Part shown: one piece after another, positions 7,123 to 14,291 of the stretch | How positions within the stretch are numbered: position 1 is the first letter of the stretch | How the letters are laid out: each line of letters starts with the position of its first letter | Source of the DNA: JBALVT01 sp045110675 | GTDB lineage: Bacteria; Pseudomonadota; Gammaproteobacteria; Pseudomonadales; Halieaceae | Assembly (NCBI GenBank): GCA_045110675.1 | Contig: JBGCGJ010000002.1 | Location: 1-64,000 of the forward strand | Direction of reading: 5' to 3' | Length of the DNA stretch: 64,000 bases | The notes under the pieces: model-generated | Databases searched by the model: none | Told to the model about the DNA's origin: nothing | Seen by the model: only the letters and a program-made list of their open reading frames with translations | Made by a program: the position numbers and the translations under genes

Positions 7123-8265
7123 CTAACTCAGGCCTTGAGTGACTTCACGCACGAAACGGCTCGCATCATCCTGCGAAGCAAACAACTCCGGGTGCGCCTC
7201 TCGCATCAATTTTGCTAATTCGGATACCGAAGAATTACCGTCAATTCGTTGCAAAAGCCATGACGCAGCGCCAGCCCGAGCGTTCATTTTGGGTTTAAAG
7301 CCATCTGACATTCTTAAAAGATCACCGGGCGAAACAGGCTGGGACAAAAAAGAACTCTGTCGCTGGCTATCGCCTTTGTATAAAGTAGTCCAGCTCCACT
7401 CGCCTCCCTCGGGGCGTTTCAGATTGAGGCAAATACGATCTCCCTTAGACACTTCGATTGGCTCGTTCAATGGGAAAAACACTTGGCTCCAGTGAGTCTT
7501 GCTGTCGATGCCATCGGTCGATAACCATTCATCCACTAGCCTCATTTCGAACCAACCCATCCAGCCGTGGCAGAGCCCATCACTATCAACTGTAATTTCA
7601 ACTTCGCTATTGCACTGTGCTTTATCAGCGGTAGTGAAATCCAGCTCCATCAAGGAAGTTGGTTGGCCCAGTGGTTGGCAATTCATGCTCTGGGCGCTAT
7701 CAAAAAGCGGATAGTTGGCAGCGTAGCTGCGGACCCTTGTGTAATTCAACTTCGGTAATCCATGCTCGTCGCCAAGATCAGCATAGTGCGCCCAACAATC
7801 AACCTGGGAACGATAATAATCTGTCGCATTCACCGGCACGATCTTCATTCGACCACGATCGGGTACTAACTGCCCTCCTTTAGCGAGAAACTTGTCTCGC
7901 GCGTAAAACAAAGACGGCAGCAAATCCTCGTCCAATAAGAAATTGCCCGTGAATACCGATACAATAACGTCAACTTTGGCATCCAAATTTAGCTGTTCCG
8001 CCGTGCTCTGAATACCCACAATATTTTTTAGCTGATTGTCCTCCGCCACTTTTTTAGCCACCTCAATAGCAATGGTGGGTTCCACCAAATAGACCTTGGC
8101 GGCGCCCAGTTTCGCGGCAATCATTCCGTGAACTCCAAGCCCAGCCCCCAGATCCATCACAGAAGTTGTAGAAGTAATAACTTTTTCGAGGGCCCTGGTG
8201 TACGCGCTGTTGCGCACACCATCGAACACCATATTGCGGTGCTCTACTATATCGGAGTAACTCAT
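7123..8265 (-). CDS. PRMT-like methyltransferase fused to a C-terminal PqqD/RRE domain
   Basis: 380 residues from the ATG at 8265; the frame extends to 8361 without a better start. The SAM motif VMDLGAGLG (36-44), acidic VYLVEP (E62), LLPSLFYARDKFLAKGGQLV and the THW loop (THWSQVFFPLNEP, 257-269) follow the protein arginine methyltransferase plan. The double-E loop is altered: SEWMG is replaced by SVFTG, so only one Glu remains. Residues about 318-378 (DGFKPKMNARAGAASWLLQR, then IDGNSSVSELAKLM) match a PqqD-type RRE. No other RRE/B1 protein exists in the cluster, so this domain probably binds the leader for B2 as well as for methylation. Neither core has Arg, so the methylated group is unknown. 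Confidence 0.82.
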   Translation of the reverse strand: MSYSDIVEHRNMVFDGVRNSAYTRALEKVITSTTSVMDLGAGLGVHGMIAAKLGAAKVYLVEPTIAIEVAKKVAEDNQLKNIVGIQSTAEQLNLDAKVDVIVSVFTGNFLLDEDLLPSLFYARDKFLAKGGQLVPDRGRMKIVPVNATDYYRSQVDCWAHYADLGDEHGLPKLNYTRVRSYAANYPLFDSAQSMNCQPLGQPTSLMELDFTTADKAQCNSEVEITVDSDGLCHGWMGWFEMRLVDEWLSTDGIDSKTHWSQVFFPLNEPIEVSKGDRICLNLKRPEGGEWSWTTLYKGDSQRQSSFLSQPVSPGDLLRMSDGFKPKMNARAGAASWLLQRIDGNSSVSELAKLMREAHPELFASQDDASRFVREVTQGLS

Positions 8266-8346
8266 GACGATTTCGTTACAACTGGTTTTGGTGCAACTGG
8301 TAGAGTGATGGGTAGCATTCGGGTGTCTCTTTTGTGTACGCTGGCC

Positions 8347-8375
8347 ACCATACCAAGGCACCTCTATAAAGACAA
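8347..8375 (-). promoter_or_regulatory. Possible promoter of the methyltransferase-C1-A1-K2-B2-K1 operon
   Basis: TTGTCT (8370-8375) and TATGGT (8347-8352) are separated by 17 nt on the minus strand, each 4/6 to consensus. On the plus strand a TATAAA at 8365-8370 could be the -10 of the exporter gene, so the two promoters would overlap back to back in this 147-nt divergent gap. Confidence 0.35.
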
Positions 8376-8412
8376 AAGGCCAAATCTCGGCGTCGGAGCA
8401 AATAGGACAACA

Positions 8413-10059
8413 ATGAAATTTTCGTTGCTGTTAACTTACATTACCCCCCACCGCAGCACACTGATCGGGATATTGTTGCTCCTGAGTGTCGGCAGCCTGA
8501 TTTCATTGGCAAACCCTTGGATGGCGGGACTAATCACCGCGTCTGCCTTTGGTGAATCAACGCAGGCGCTCGATGTTAAGTTGCTATTGGGTCTATGGTT
8601 GGCGCTAATGGTTGTTCGCAGTGCACTCGGTTTCTGGACTTCCTACAGTATTGGGAACACGGGTGAACGCATTTCGACCGAGTTGCGCCGCCGGCTCTAC
8701 CAGCATATGCAAGCTCTTCCCGTGGGCTACTATCAACAGCGTCGACCCGGAGAAACCCTCAGTTTACTCAGTACCGACGCTGAAATTATTAGCGGCTTTG
8801 TCACAGATACCGTTGTGCAATTGCTGCCTGCACTTTTCACCTTCGTGGGGGCTTTCGTAATGATGGCCTGGCTCGACTGGTCTATCGCTCTAATCTCTAT
8901 CATTCTTCTCCCTGCCTATTATGTTGCAATGAAAATCATCGGCCGGAAAATGCGCCCCTTGTCGCGCGCCTGGGTAGACGCAAACAGCCACATGTTCTCG
9001 GTGTTGGAAGAGAACCTTTCCTTACTACCTGCGATTAAGGCATTCACGCGTGAACACCATGAACAGTCTAGATTTGACGGGGCCAACAACGAGCTACTGC
9101 AAATATCGCGCAAGCAAATTCTCATCGAGTCGGCGCTGTCACCCGCGATGGGTTTACTCGGAGGCTTGGGAATCTTACTGCTGTTGTGGGTGGGGACAAC
9201 GCACATCGAGTCTGGCCAATTGGAAGCATCCCAGCTAGTCACTCTGCTTCTGTATGCCATGTTGTTAATGAGCCCATTGCGAACTTTAGCTGATGTATAC
9301 GGCCAAGTGCAGCAAACACGCGGCAGCGCAGAGAGAATTGTCAGCTTCTTGGGCGAGCAGCCCGAGCCCGCCGACGAGGGAACTCTGGAGGCACCGGAGT
9401 TCAAAGGGGAAATCTGCTTTGAGGATGTCTGTTTCGCCTATCCAAAGCGAGATCCTGTGCTCAGCAATATCAACCTTAGGGTTGAGGCGGGTGAGACTAT
9501 AGCTCTTACCGGTGTCAATGGCGTGGGCAAAACAACCATCAGTCATTTGCTAATGCGCTTTGCAGATCCTCAACAAGGCAGGATTCTAATCGATGGAATT
9601 AACGTTCGGTCAATCAAGCTCTCTAATTTGCGCTCGCAGATCGGCCTGGTTGCGCAGCATGTTCTGCTGTTGAATGGCACAGTCGCCGAAAACATCGCCT
9701 ATGCACAACCCCATGCGAATCAAGATGCAATTGAACGTGCGGCCCGTGCGGCACACGCCCACGAATTTATCATCGGCTTACCAGAAGCGTACAACACAAT
9801 GATAGGAGACCAGGGCATTCGCTTGTCCGGTGGGCAGCGTCAGCGATTGTCCCTGGCGCGAACGCTGTTAGTAGACCCTCCCATACTCGTGCTGGATGAA
9901 GCCACCGCAATGTTTGATCCTGCAGGTGAACGGGACTTTATCCAGGAATGCCATTCCATATTGTCGCAGAAAACGGTGATTTTAATTACTCATCGGCCGG
10001 CAAGTCTGGCTCTGGCAGACAGGGTCATGGAGTTGTCTGCAGAAGGGTTTAAGTCCTAG
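8413..10059 (+). CDS. ABC exporter of the lasso cluster (transmembrane + ATPase)
   Basis: 548 residues from the ATG at 8413 (AGGAC 6 nt upstream); the frame runs upstream to 8128 but that part overlaps the methyltransferase gene. About six membrane segments fill residues 1-300. The nucleotide-binding domain has Walker A TGVNGVGKTT (about 366-375), the signature LSGGQRQRLS (about 471), Walker B ILVLDEAT and the switch His in LITHR. No C39 peptidase domain is present, as expected when B2 removes the leader. It corresponds to the lasso D protein that exports and gives immunity. Transcribed away from the biosynthetic operon and tail to tail with C2 (5 nt apart). Confidence 0.9.
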   Translation: MKFSLLLTYITPHRSTLIGILLLLSVGSLISLANPWMAGLITASAFGESTQALDVKLLLGLWLALMVVRSALGFWTSYSIGNTGERISTELRRRLYQHMQALPVGYYQQRRPGETLSLLSTDAEIISGFVTDTVVQLLPALFTFVGAFVMMAWLDWSIALISIILLPAYYVAMKIIGRKMRPLSRAWVDANSHMFSVLEENLSLLPAIKAFTREHHEQSRFDGANNELLQISRKQILIESALSPAMGLLGGLGILLLLWVGTTHIESGQLEASQLVTLLLYAMLLMSPLRTLADVYGQVQQTRGSAERIVSFLGEQPEPADEGTLEAPEFKGEICFEDVCFAYPKRDPVLSNINLRVEAGETIALTGVNGVGKTTISHLLMRFADPQQGRILIDGINVRSIKLSNLRSQIGLVAQHVLLLNGTVAENIAYAQPHANQDAIERAARAAHAHEFIIGLPEAYNTMIGDQGIRLSGGQRQRLSLARTLLVDPPILVLDEATAMFDPAGERDFIQECHSILSQKTVILITHRPASLALADRVMELSAEGFKS

Positions 10060-10064
10060 CAGTA

Positions 10065-11810
10065 CTACGGCGCTTGCTCGCAGAGGTTGATGACGAAAAT
10101 GGATCGGATTATGACGCCCACTCGTTCAACGATGTCATCGTCTAACCGGTTCGATTCTCTTGGAAGTTCGTCGATCAATCGGTGTAATTTTTCATCATCG
10201 ATGAAACGGTTTATTTCTTTTGCTTCAGACCGTCCCTTCTTCCATTGATCGATAGCTGCTATACACATCGATAAGTCTCGTTGAGCTCTGCGAGGCTCGA
10301 ACTTGGAAGTGGAATAAACAATTTCCTCAGGTAGCAGATCTTTGATCGCCTCACGGAAAGAGTAGCGAGTCACTCCATTACTGCAGTAGTGCTGCGACGC
10401 CATTCCCACTGCAAATTCAACAACCCGCTTGTCCAACAGGGGATAGGTATACGATAAATTTTTGCCCTCACATGCTGCGGACCAAGATTCAACGCGATTC
10501 AACAGATGCAGATTATTTCCCGCGTCCAGTTGATCACCCCGAATGCTCAGGGTGATATTTCCCTCAATTTCGGAGGGGAGCTCCGTGGCCAGGGCCTGTA
10601 TTTCAGGTCTTGCAGCCATCAGATAGCTACTGCGCGATGGTACGCGCCTAAATAGCGCAGTGAAAATAGGACTGAGAACCAACCGCCGGGTGACAGAGAA
10701 AAATCTTCGCAAGGGTCGTCGGCTGGGTTTCACGGCCCTCCATATTTCCAACAGCGACTGCACGGGTTTTCCTGCGGTGACGAGCTCCGCATAGCGATGC
10801 GTTCCGTGGTGACTGATAAACTGATCTCCACCCCAACCGGACAAGATCGTCGTCACACCATCGCCAATAGCGCGGTCACGCACGCTCCACTCGGACCAGC
10901 AATCTGTCGTGTCCCCCAAGGCAATATTGCGTGTACACAATAACGCGTGTAGCTGTTCCACACTCATACTTGAATAGTGCAGCGGCAGCTCCAGGTGCTC
11001 TGCTACTGAGACGACTGAAGAAACCTCGTCGAGGGATTGTTCCCGCTCATCTCGCGCCTGAAAATTCCAGGTATAGGCGTGAACGTTCGGCGGCTCATTT
11101 TTTAGATCAGTACGGCAAATAGCGGCAATTCCTGAAGAATCCAAACCACCACTGAGATGAAGACCAAAAGGTTTTTTCTCGGGTATCCGTGTGGCGATTG
11201 CCTGGACCATCAATTTCCGCAGCTGATCAGAGCACTCTTGATGCGACTGTTGCGACACAGAACTGACAGCGCCACAATTTTCCAATGACCAATAGGGGTA
11301 GGAAAATGACTCAGCACTTTCAATTTTCATTACGTGACCGGGAGGTAACTTCTTTATGTGCCGATAGAACGTTTTTTCGCGGTGGTAAAACTCTCCATCG
11401 CGCAAGTAGCAACATACCGCGTTATCATCGAGCACTGCAGGTACTAATTGATCCGCAATCAACTGCCTAATGTTGTCCGCAAAAATGAAATGCTGTTCGG
11501 AGAGGAAGTAGTAAAAAGGGGCGATACCCAAATGGTCTCGGGCACAAAATAGGTCGCCGCTAGCACTATCGATAATCGAGAAGGCAAAATCACCCAGTAG
11601 ATGGTCTACGCATGCCTCCTCCCACTTTCGATAGGCTTCGAGTATCAACGCTGTGTCGACAAGCGTGTTCAGTGCGGCGTCTGAAATACCTAAGGAAGAG
11701 CCGAGCTCAGATCGATTATCCAGTCGAGCAAGGCCTTCAATCTTAAGGTCTTGACTACTAGCGTCATCTAAGTCTGTTTGAAGTTGGTGCCGGGGAGCAA
11801 CAAGGTACAT
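10065..11810 (-). CDS. Lasso cyclase C2 (asparagine synthetase-like, shortened glutaminase domain)
   Basis: 581 residues. The ATP-PPi loop SGGLDSS is at 220-226, about 44 residues earlier than in C1. The protein begins MYLVAPRHQL and has no equivalent of the first glutaminase strands, the Cys/Ser2 or the RGPDG segment. A stop codon sits just upstream in frame, so no longer start exists. The later glutaminase part (LLGDFAFSIIDSASGDLFCA, RDHLGIAPFYYF) is intact. It starts 29 nt after precursor A2 and is most likely its dedicated cyclase, acting on Glu9. A ribosome site before the ATG is weak, so coupling to A2 translation is likely. Confidence 0.87.
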   Translation of the reverse strand: MYLVAPRHQLQTDLDDASSQDLKIEGLARLDNRSELGSSLGISDAALNTLVDTALILEAYRKWEEACVDHLLGDFAFSIIDSASGDLFCARDHLGIAPFYYFLSEQHFIFADNIRQLIADQLVPAVLDDNAVCCYLRDGEFYHREKTFYRHIKKLPPGHVMKIESAESFSYPYWSLENCGAVSSVSQQSHQECSDQLRKLMVQAIATRIPEKKPFGLHLSGGLDSSGIAAICRTDLKNEPPNVHAYTWNFQARDEREQSLDEVSSVVSVAEHLELPLHYSSMSVEQLHALLCTRNIALGDTTDCWSEWSVRDRAIGDGVTTILSGWGGDQFISHHGTHRYAELVTAGKPVQSLLEIWRAVKPSRRPLRRFFSVTRRLVLSPIFTALFRRVPSRSSYLMAARPEIQALATELPSEIEGNITLSIRGDQLDAGNNLHLLNRVESWSAACEGKNLSYTYPLLDKRVVEFAVGMASQHYCSNGVTRYSFREAIKDLLPEEIVYSTSKFEPRRAQRDLSMCIAAIDQWKKGRSEAKEINRFIDDEKLHRLIDELPRESNRLDDDIVERVGVIIRSIFVINLCEQAP

Positions 11811-11839
11811 GCCAGAAGGTGAGTTACTTCAGGTATAAC

Positions 11840-12019
11840 TCAGGACTGGCAGAATTGAAAATCACACTGCTGGTTAAACAAAAAATTGGTTTCGAAGCCC
11901 GCATTAATAAGCCCGCCCTTAGTCTCGCGGACGTTGAGGACCTCTATACTCGGAGTCTTCCAAACAAGCTTGGCAGACTCACTCGCATTTGAAGGCTTCT
12001 TTTTTTCCGGGCTATCCAC
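11840..12019 (-). CDS. Lasso precursor A2 (short, GTG start)
   Basis: 59 residues read from a GTG at 12019; a TGA lies 12 nt upstream in frame, so GTG is the only usable start, and GAGGT stands about 9-10 nt before it. The leader ends in VWKTPSIEVLNVRETK: W20-x2-P23-x-I25-x2-L28 and Thr33 at -2, a known proteobacterial lasso leader pattern. The core would begin at Gly35 (GGLINAGFETNFLFN): Gly1 and Glu9 fit a 9-residue ring. The 25-residue core has Cys18 and Cys23, which could form a tail disulfide, and ends CDFQFCQS with a C-terminal Ser. It lies 29 nt upstream of cyclase C2. A TAGAAT -10 with a poor -35 (TTAAGC, 17 nt) lies upstream. It is below common ORF length cut-offs and would be missed by many gene callers. 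Confidence 0.85.
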   Translation of the reverse strand: MDSPEKKKPSNASESAKLVWKTPSIEVLNVRETKGGLINAGFETNFLFNQQCDFQFCQS

Positions 12020-12125
12020 TTTTGGTTTACCTCATGCGAACATTGAAAACTAAACAGCGCCTCGCTTCGCTCCTGTGCATTCTAAAGGATTAACGACAGG
12101 TGCTTAACGTTAATATATCACACAT

Positions 12126-12839
12126 TCACGAACGCGCGGCCGGAGCTACCACTGCGAATTCGCGCCTTCGGATGCGGGTCATTAGCAATCCCGCTAGTCC
12201 AGCACCGAATAACCATGCAACCGGGGGAGTGGAAACCGCCGCCGCATTAACCGCAAGACTCTGCCACTCGGCATCTTGAATAATACCATCGACACCGGCA
12301 TCTCTAGAACGAGCTGAGGTCGCACCGTTACAACAAGCTTCGAAACCCAACAAGATTAAGCTAAACGCTCCATCTCCAGAGAAGTTAAAACTCAGCACAT
12401 CGCGGTCGTTCCAGTTGCGACCCCACCAAATGTCATCCGCATACTTTTGAATGTCACTGGAACCTGGCGTATTCAGTGCGCTGTAGCCACCACGCCCCCA
12501 GTCAGTACCAAACTGCAATTGACTCGCACCGCTGTTGTAGCCGCTGATAAGAAATAGTGTTCCCGTATTCGCGCGCTCTTTGCCACCACAGTTGTACTTT
12601 GAGCCAACACCTTCAAGCGTTTGGAGAGACACGTCACAAATTGGGTTCGCATCGTACGCCGCATCAAAGTTAACAAGCGCGTCTTGAAATGTGCTGCTGC
12701 GATTCACAGTGTAATTAATATCTGCAACAAACATATCGATGGAATTAATAATCAACCCAGCCTGCGCCGAAGACGCCAACATCATACCTGCCAAAGGCGC
12801 CAATAATTTCGTTCTGATACTAATAGTCTTACCGCTCAA
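12126..12839 (-). CDS. PEP-CTERM/VPLPA-type exported protein
   Basis: 237 residues from a TTG start (AGGA about 6 nt upstream). A signal peptide (KLLAPLAGMMLASSAQA) leads to a mature domain with five Cys and a Gly/Asn/Trp-rich character. The C-terminus is VSTPPVAWLFGAGLAGLLMT followed by RIRRRE: a short Pro motif, a hydrophobic helix and basic residues, the plan of PEP-CTERM/VPLPA sorting signals cut by exosortase-type enzymes. A 12-residue extension after the Arg cluster is slightly longer than usual. Such proteins are linked to exopolysaccharide production, consistent with genes at 1-2034. No exosortase is in the window. Its own promoter is at 12864-12892. Confidence 0.78.
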   Translation of the reverse strand: MSGKTISIRTKLLAPLAGMMLASSAQAGLIINSIDMFVADINYTVNRSSTFQDALVNFDAAYDANPICDVSLQTLEGVGSKYNCGGKERANTGTLFLISGYNSGASQLQFGTDWGRGGYSALNTPGSSDIQKYADDIWWGRNWNDRDVLSFNFSGDGAFSLILLGFEACCNGATSARSRDAGVDGIIQDAEWQSLAVNAAAVSTPPVAWLFGAGLAGLLMTRIRRREFAVVAPAARS

Positions 12840-12863
12840 ATGTTTTCCTATTCAGTTGGGCGT

Positions 12864-12892
12864 TTTATAGGGATTTAGAGCGATAGTGTAAA
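12864..12892 (-). promoter_or_regulatory. Sigma-70 promoter of the PEP-CTERM gene
   Basis: TTTACA (12887-12892), 17-nt spacer and TATAAA (12864-12869) on the minus strand, each 5/6 to consensus, about 25 nt before the start codon at 12839. Confidence 0.75.
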
Positions 12893-12919
12893 GAAATTAC
12901 ATATTTTCGAGGCTGAGGT

Positions 12920-12935
12920 CGTGACAGATGTCACA
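12920..12935. promoter_or_regulatory. CRP/Vfr-like operator
   Basis: CGTGA-N6-TCACA inside the perfect inverted repeat GTGACA-GA-TGTCAC (12921-12934). Its centre lies about 70 bp upstream of the predicted start of transcription of the PEP-CTERM gene, close to the -71.5 position typical of class I CRP activation. The match is by eye. Confidence 0.5.
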
Positions 12936-12948
12936 AGAAGGTGGTTCT

Positions 12949-12966
12949 GGGGGCGTAAAAGCCCCC
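12949..12966. terminator. GC-rich hairpin after purA
   Basis: GGGGGC-GTAAAA-GCCCCC, a perfect 6-bp stem 9 nt beyond the purA stop. There is no T run on either strand after it, so it may only be a weak terminator or an mRNA-end stabiliser. Confidence 0.45.
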
Positions 12967-12974
12967 GCTGGTGT

Positions 12975-14267
12975 TTAGGAGAACGGGTGCCGTAAAACAA
13001 TCGTTTCCACGCGGTCTGGACCGGTTGAAATGATGTCGATGGGGGCTCCTACAATAGTCTCCAAAGTCTGGATATAGTGCCTGGCAGCTTGAGGTAACTC
13101 CTCTAGTGCTTTTGCGCCAAAAGTGCTTTCCTTCCAACCAGGTACGTCCTTGTAAACAGGGACCAGATTGCTGTAATCGTCAGCATCCACAGGATTCGGG
13201 ACCGGATTTCCACTTTCATCGTGATAGCCAATACAAATGCGAATGCTCTCCAGTCCATCGAGGACATCGAGCTTGGTAAGACAAATCCCGGTCACGGAGT
13301 TGATATTGACGGCATTGCGCAGTGCGACTGCATCGAACCAACCACAGCGCCTCGGGCGACCCGTAGTGGCACCAAACTCATGCCCCTTTTCCGCCAGGTG
13401 TGCACCGACATCGTCGAACAGCTCTGTTGGAAATGGGCCACTTCCAACCCGGGTCGTGTAGGCTTTGGTAATTCCAAGCACATAGTCCAAATACAAAGGG
13501 CCAAACCCAGAGCCCGTCGCAGTGCCGCCGGCTGTGGTATTGGAGCTGGTTACGAAAGGATAGGTGCCGTGATCGATGTCCAACAGCGAACCCTGGGCAC
13601 CTTCAAACATAATACTGCGGCCATTAGCCCTACACTCATTGAGGGTAGCCGTTACGTCTGAAATCATCGGTATTAGTTGATCGGCCATTGCCAGGGTGTC
13701 AGCCAATACAGTGTCGTAATCCAGAGGCTGAACTTTGTAGTATTTCTCCAGCGAGAAATTGTGGTACTCCATCACTTCTTTCAGCTTGAGCGCAAAACGC
13801 TCAGGGTCTTGAATATCTCCGAGACGCAAGCCACGACGAGCCGCTTTGTCCTCATAAGCCGGGCCTATTCCTCTGCCAGTAGTGCCAATTTTGGCCTCAC
13901 CGCGCTTGGCCTCTCTGGCCTGATCAAGGGCGATATGATATGGCAAAATCAGTGGACAGGCAGGCGAAATTCTCAAACGCTCACGTACGGGAACCCCGCG
14001 GGCTTCAAGGCCGGCCATCTCCTCGAGCAACGCCTCTGGTGAGAGCACAACACCATTGCCAATCAAACACTGGACGTTGTCTCGCAAGATGCCGGAGGGT
14101 ATCAGGTGCAAAACCGTTTTCTCCCCTTCGATAACCAGGGTATGGCCCGCGTTATGACCGCCTTGGAAACGCACTACGGCGCTGGCTTGGTCAGTCAATA
14201 AATCGACAATTTTTCCTTTGCCCTCATCACCCCATTGGGTACCGAGGACCACGACATTCTTACTCAT
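12975..14267 (-). CDS. purA: Adenylosuccinate synthetase
   Basis: 430 residues, the normal length. PurA joins IMP and aspartate with GTP to give adenylosuccinate, the first committed step to AMP, in the cytoplasm. The N-terminal GTP/IMP loop WGDEGKGKIVDLL (residues 12-24) with the catalytic Asp13, the segment FQGGHNAGHT with His41 and the C-terminal guanine-binding STGPDR are all present. It follows hisZ by 24 nt on the same strand, the same order as in Pseudomonas. Confidence 0.97.
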   Translation of the reverse strand: MSKNVVVLGTQWGDEGKGKIVDLLTDQASAVVRFQGGHNAGHTLVIEGEKTVLHLIPSGILRDNVQCLIGNGVVLSPEALLEEMAGLEARGVPVRERLRISPACPLILPYHIALDQAREAKRGEAKIGTTGRGIGPAYEDKAARRGLRLGDIQDPERFALKLKEVMEYHNFSLEKYYKVQPLDYDTVLADTLAMADQLIPMISDVTATLNECRANGRSIMFEGAQGSLLDIDHGTYPFVTSSNTTAGGTATGSGFGPLYLDYVLGITKAYTTRVGSGPFPTELFDDVGAHLAEKGHEFGATTGRPRRCGWFDAVALRNAVNINSVTGICLTKLDVLDGLESIRICIGYHDESGNPVPNPVDADDYSNLVPVYKDVPGWKESTFGAKALEELPQAARHYIQTLETIVGAPIDIISTGPDRVETIVLRHPFS

Positions 14268-14291
14268 TGCACATTCACTCGTGTGTTATTT

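Noticed and set aside
8128..8412. N-terminal extension of the ABC exporter
   Set aside because: It overlaps the methyltransferase gene and is not hydrophobic; the ATG at 8413 has a good ribosome site and begins the family-like sequence.
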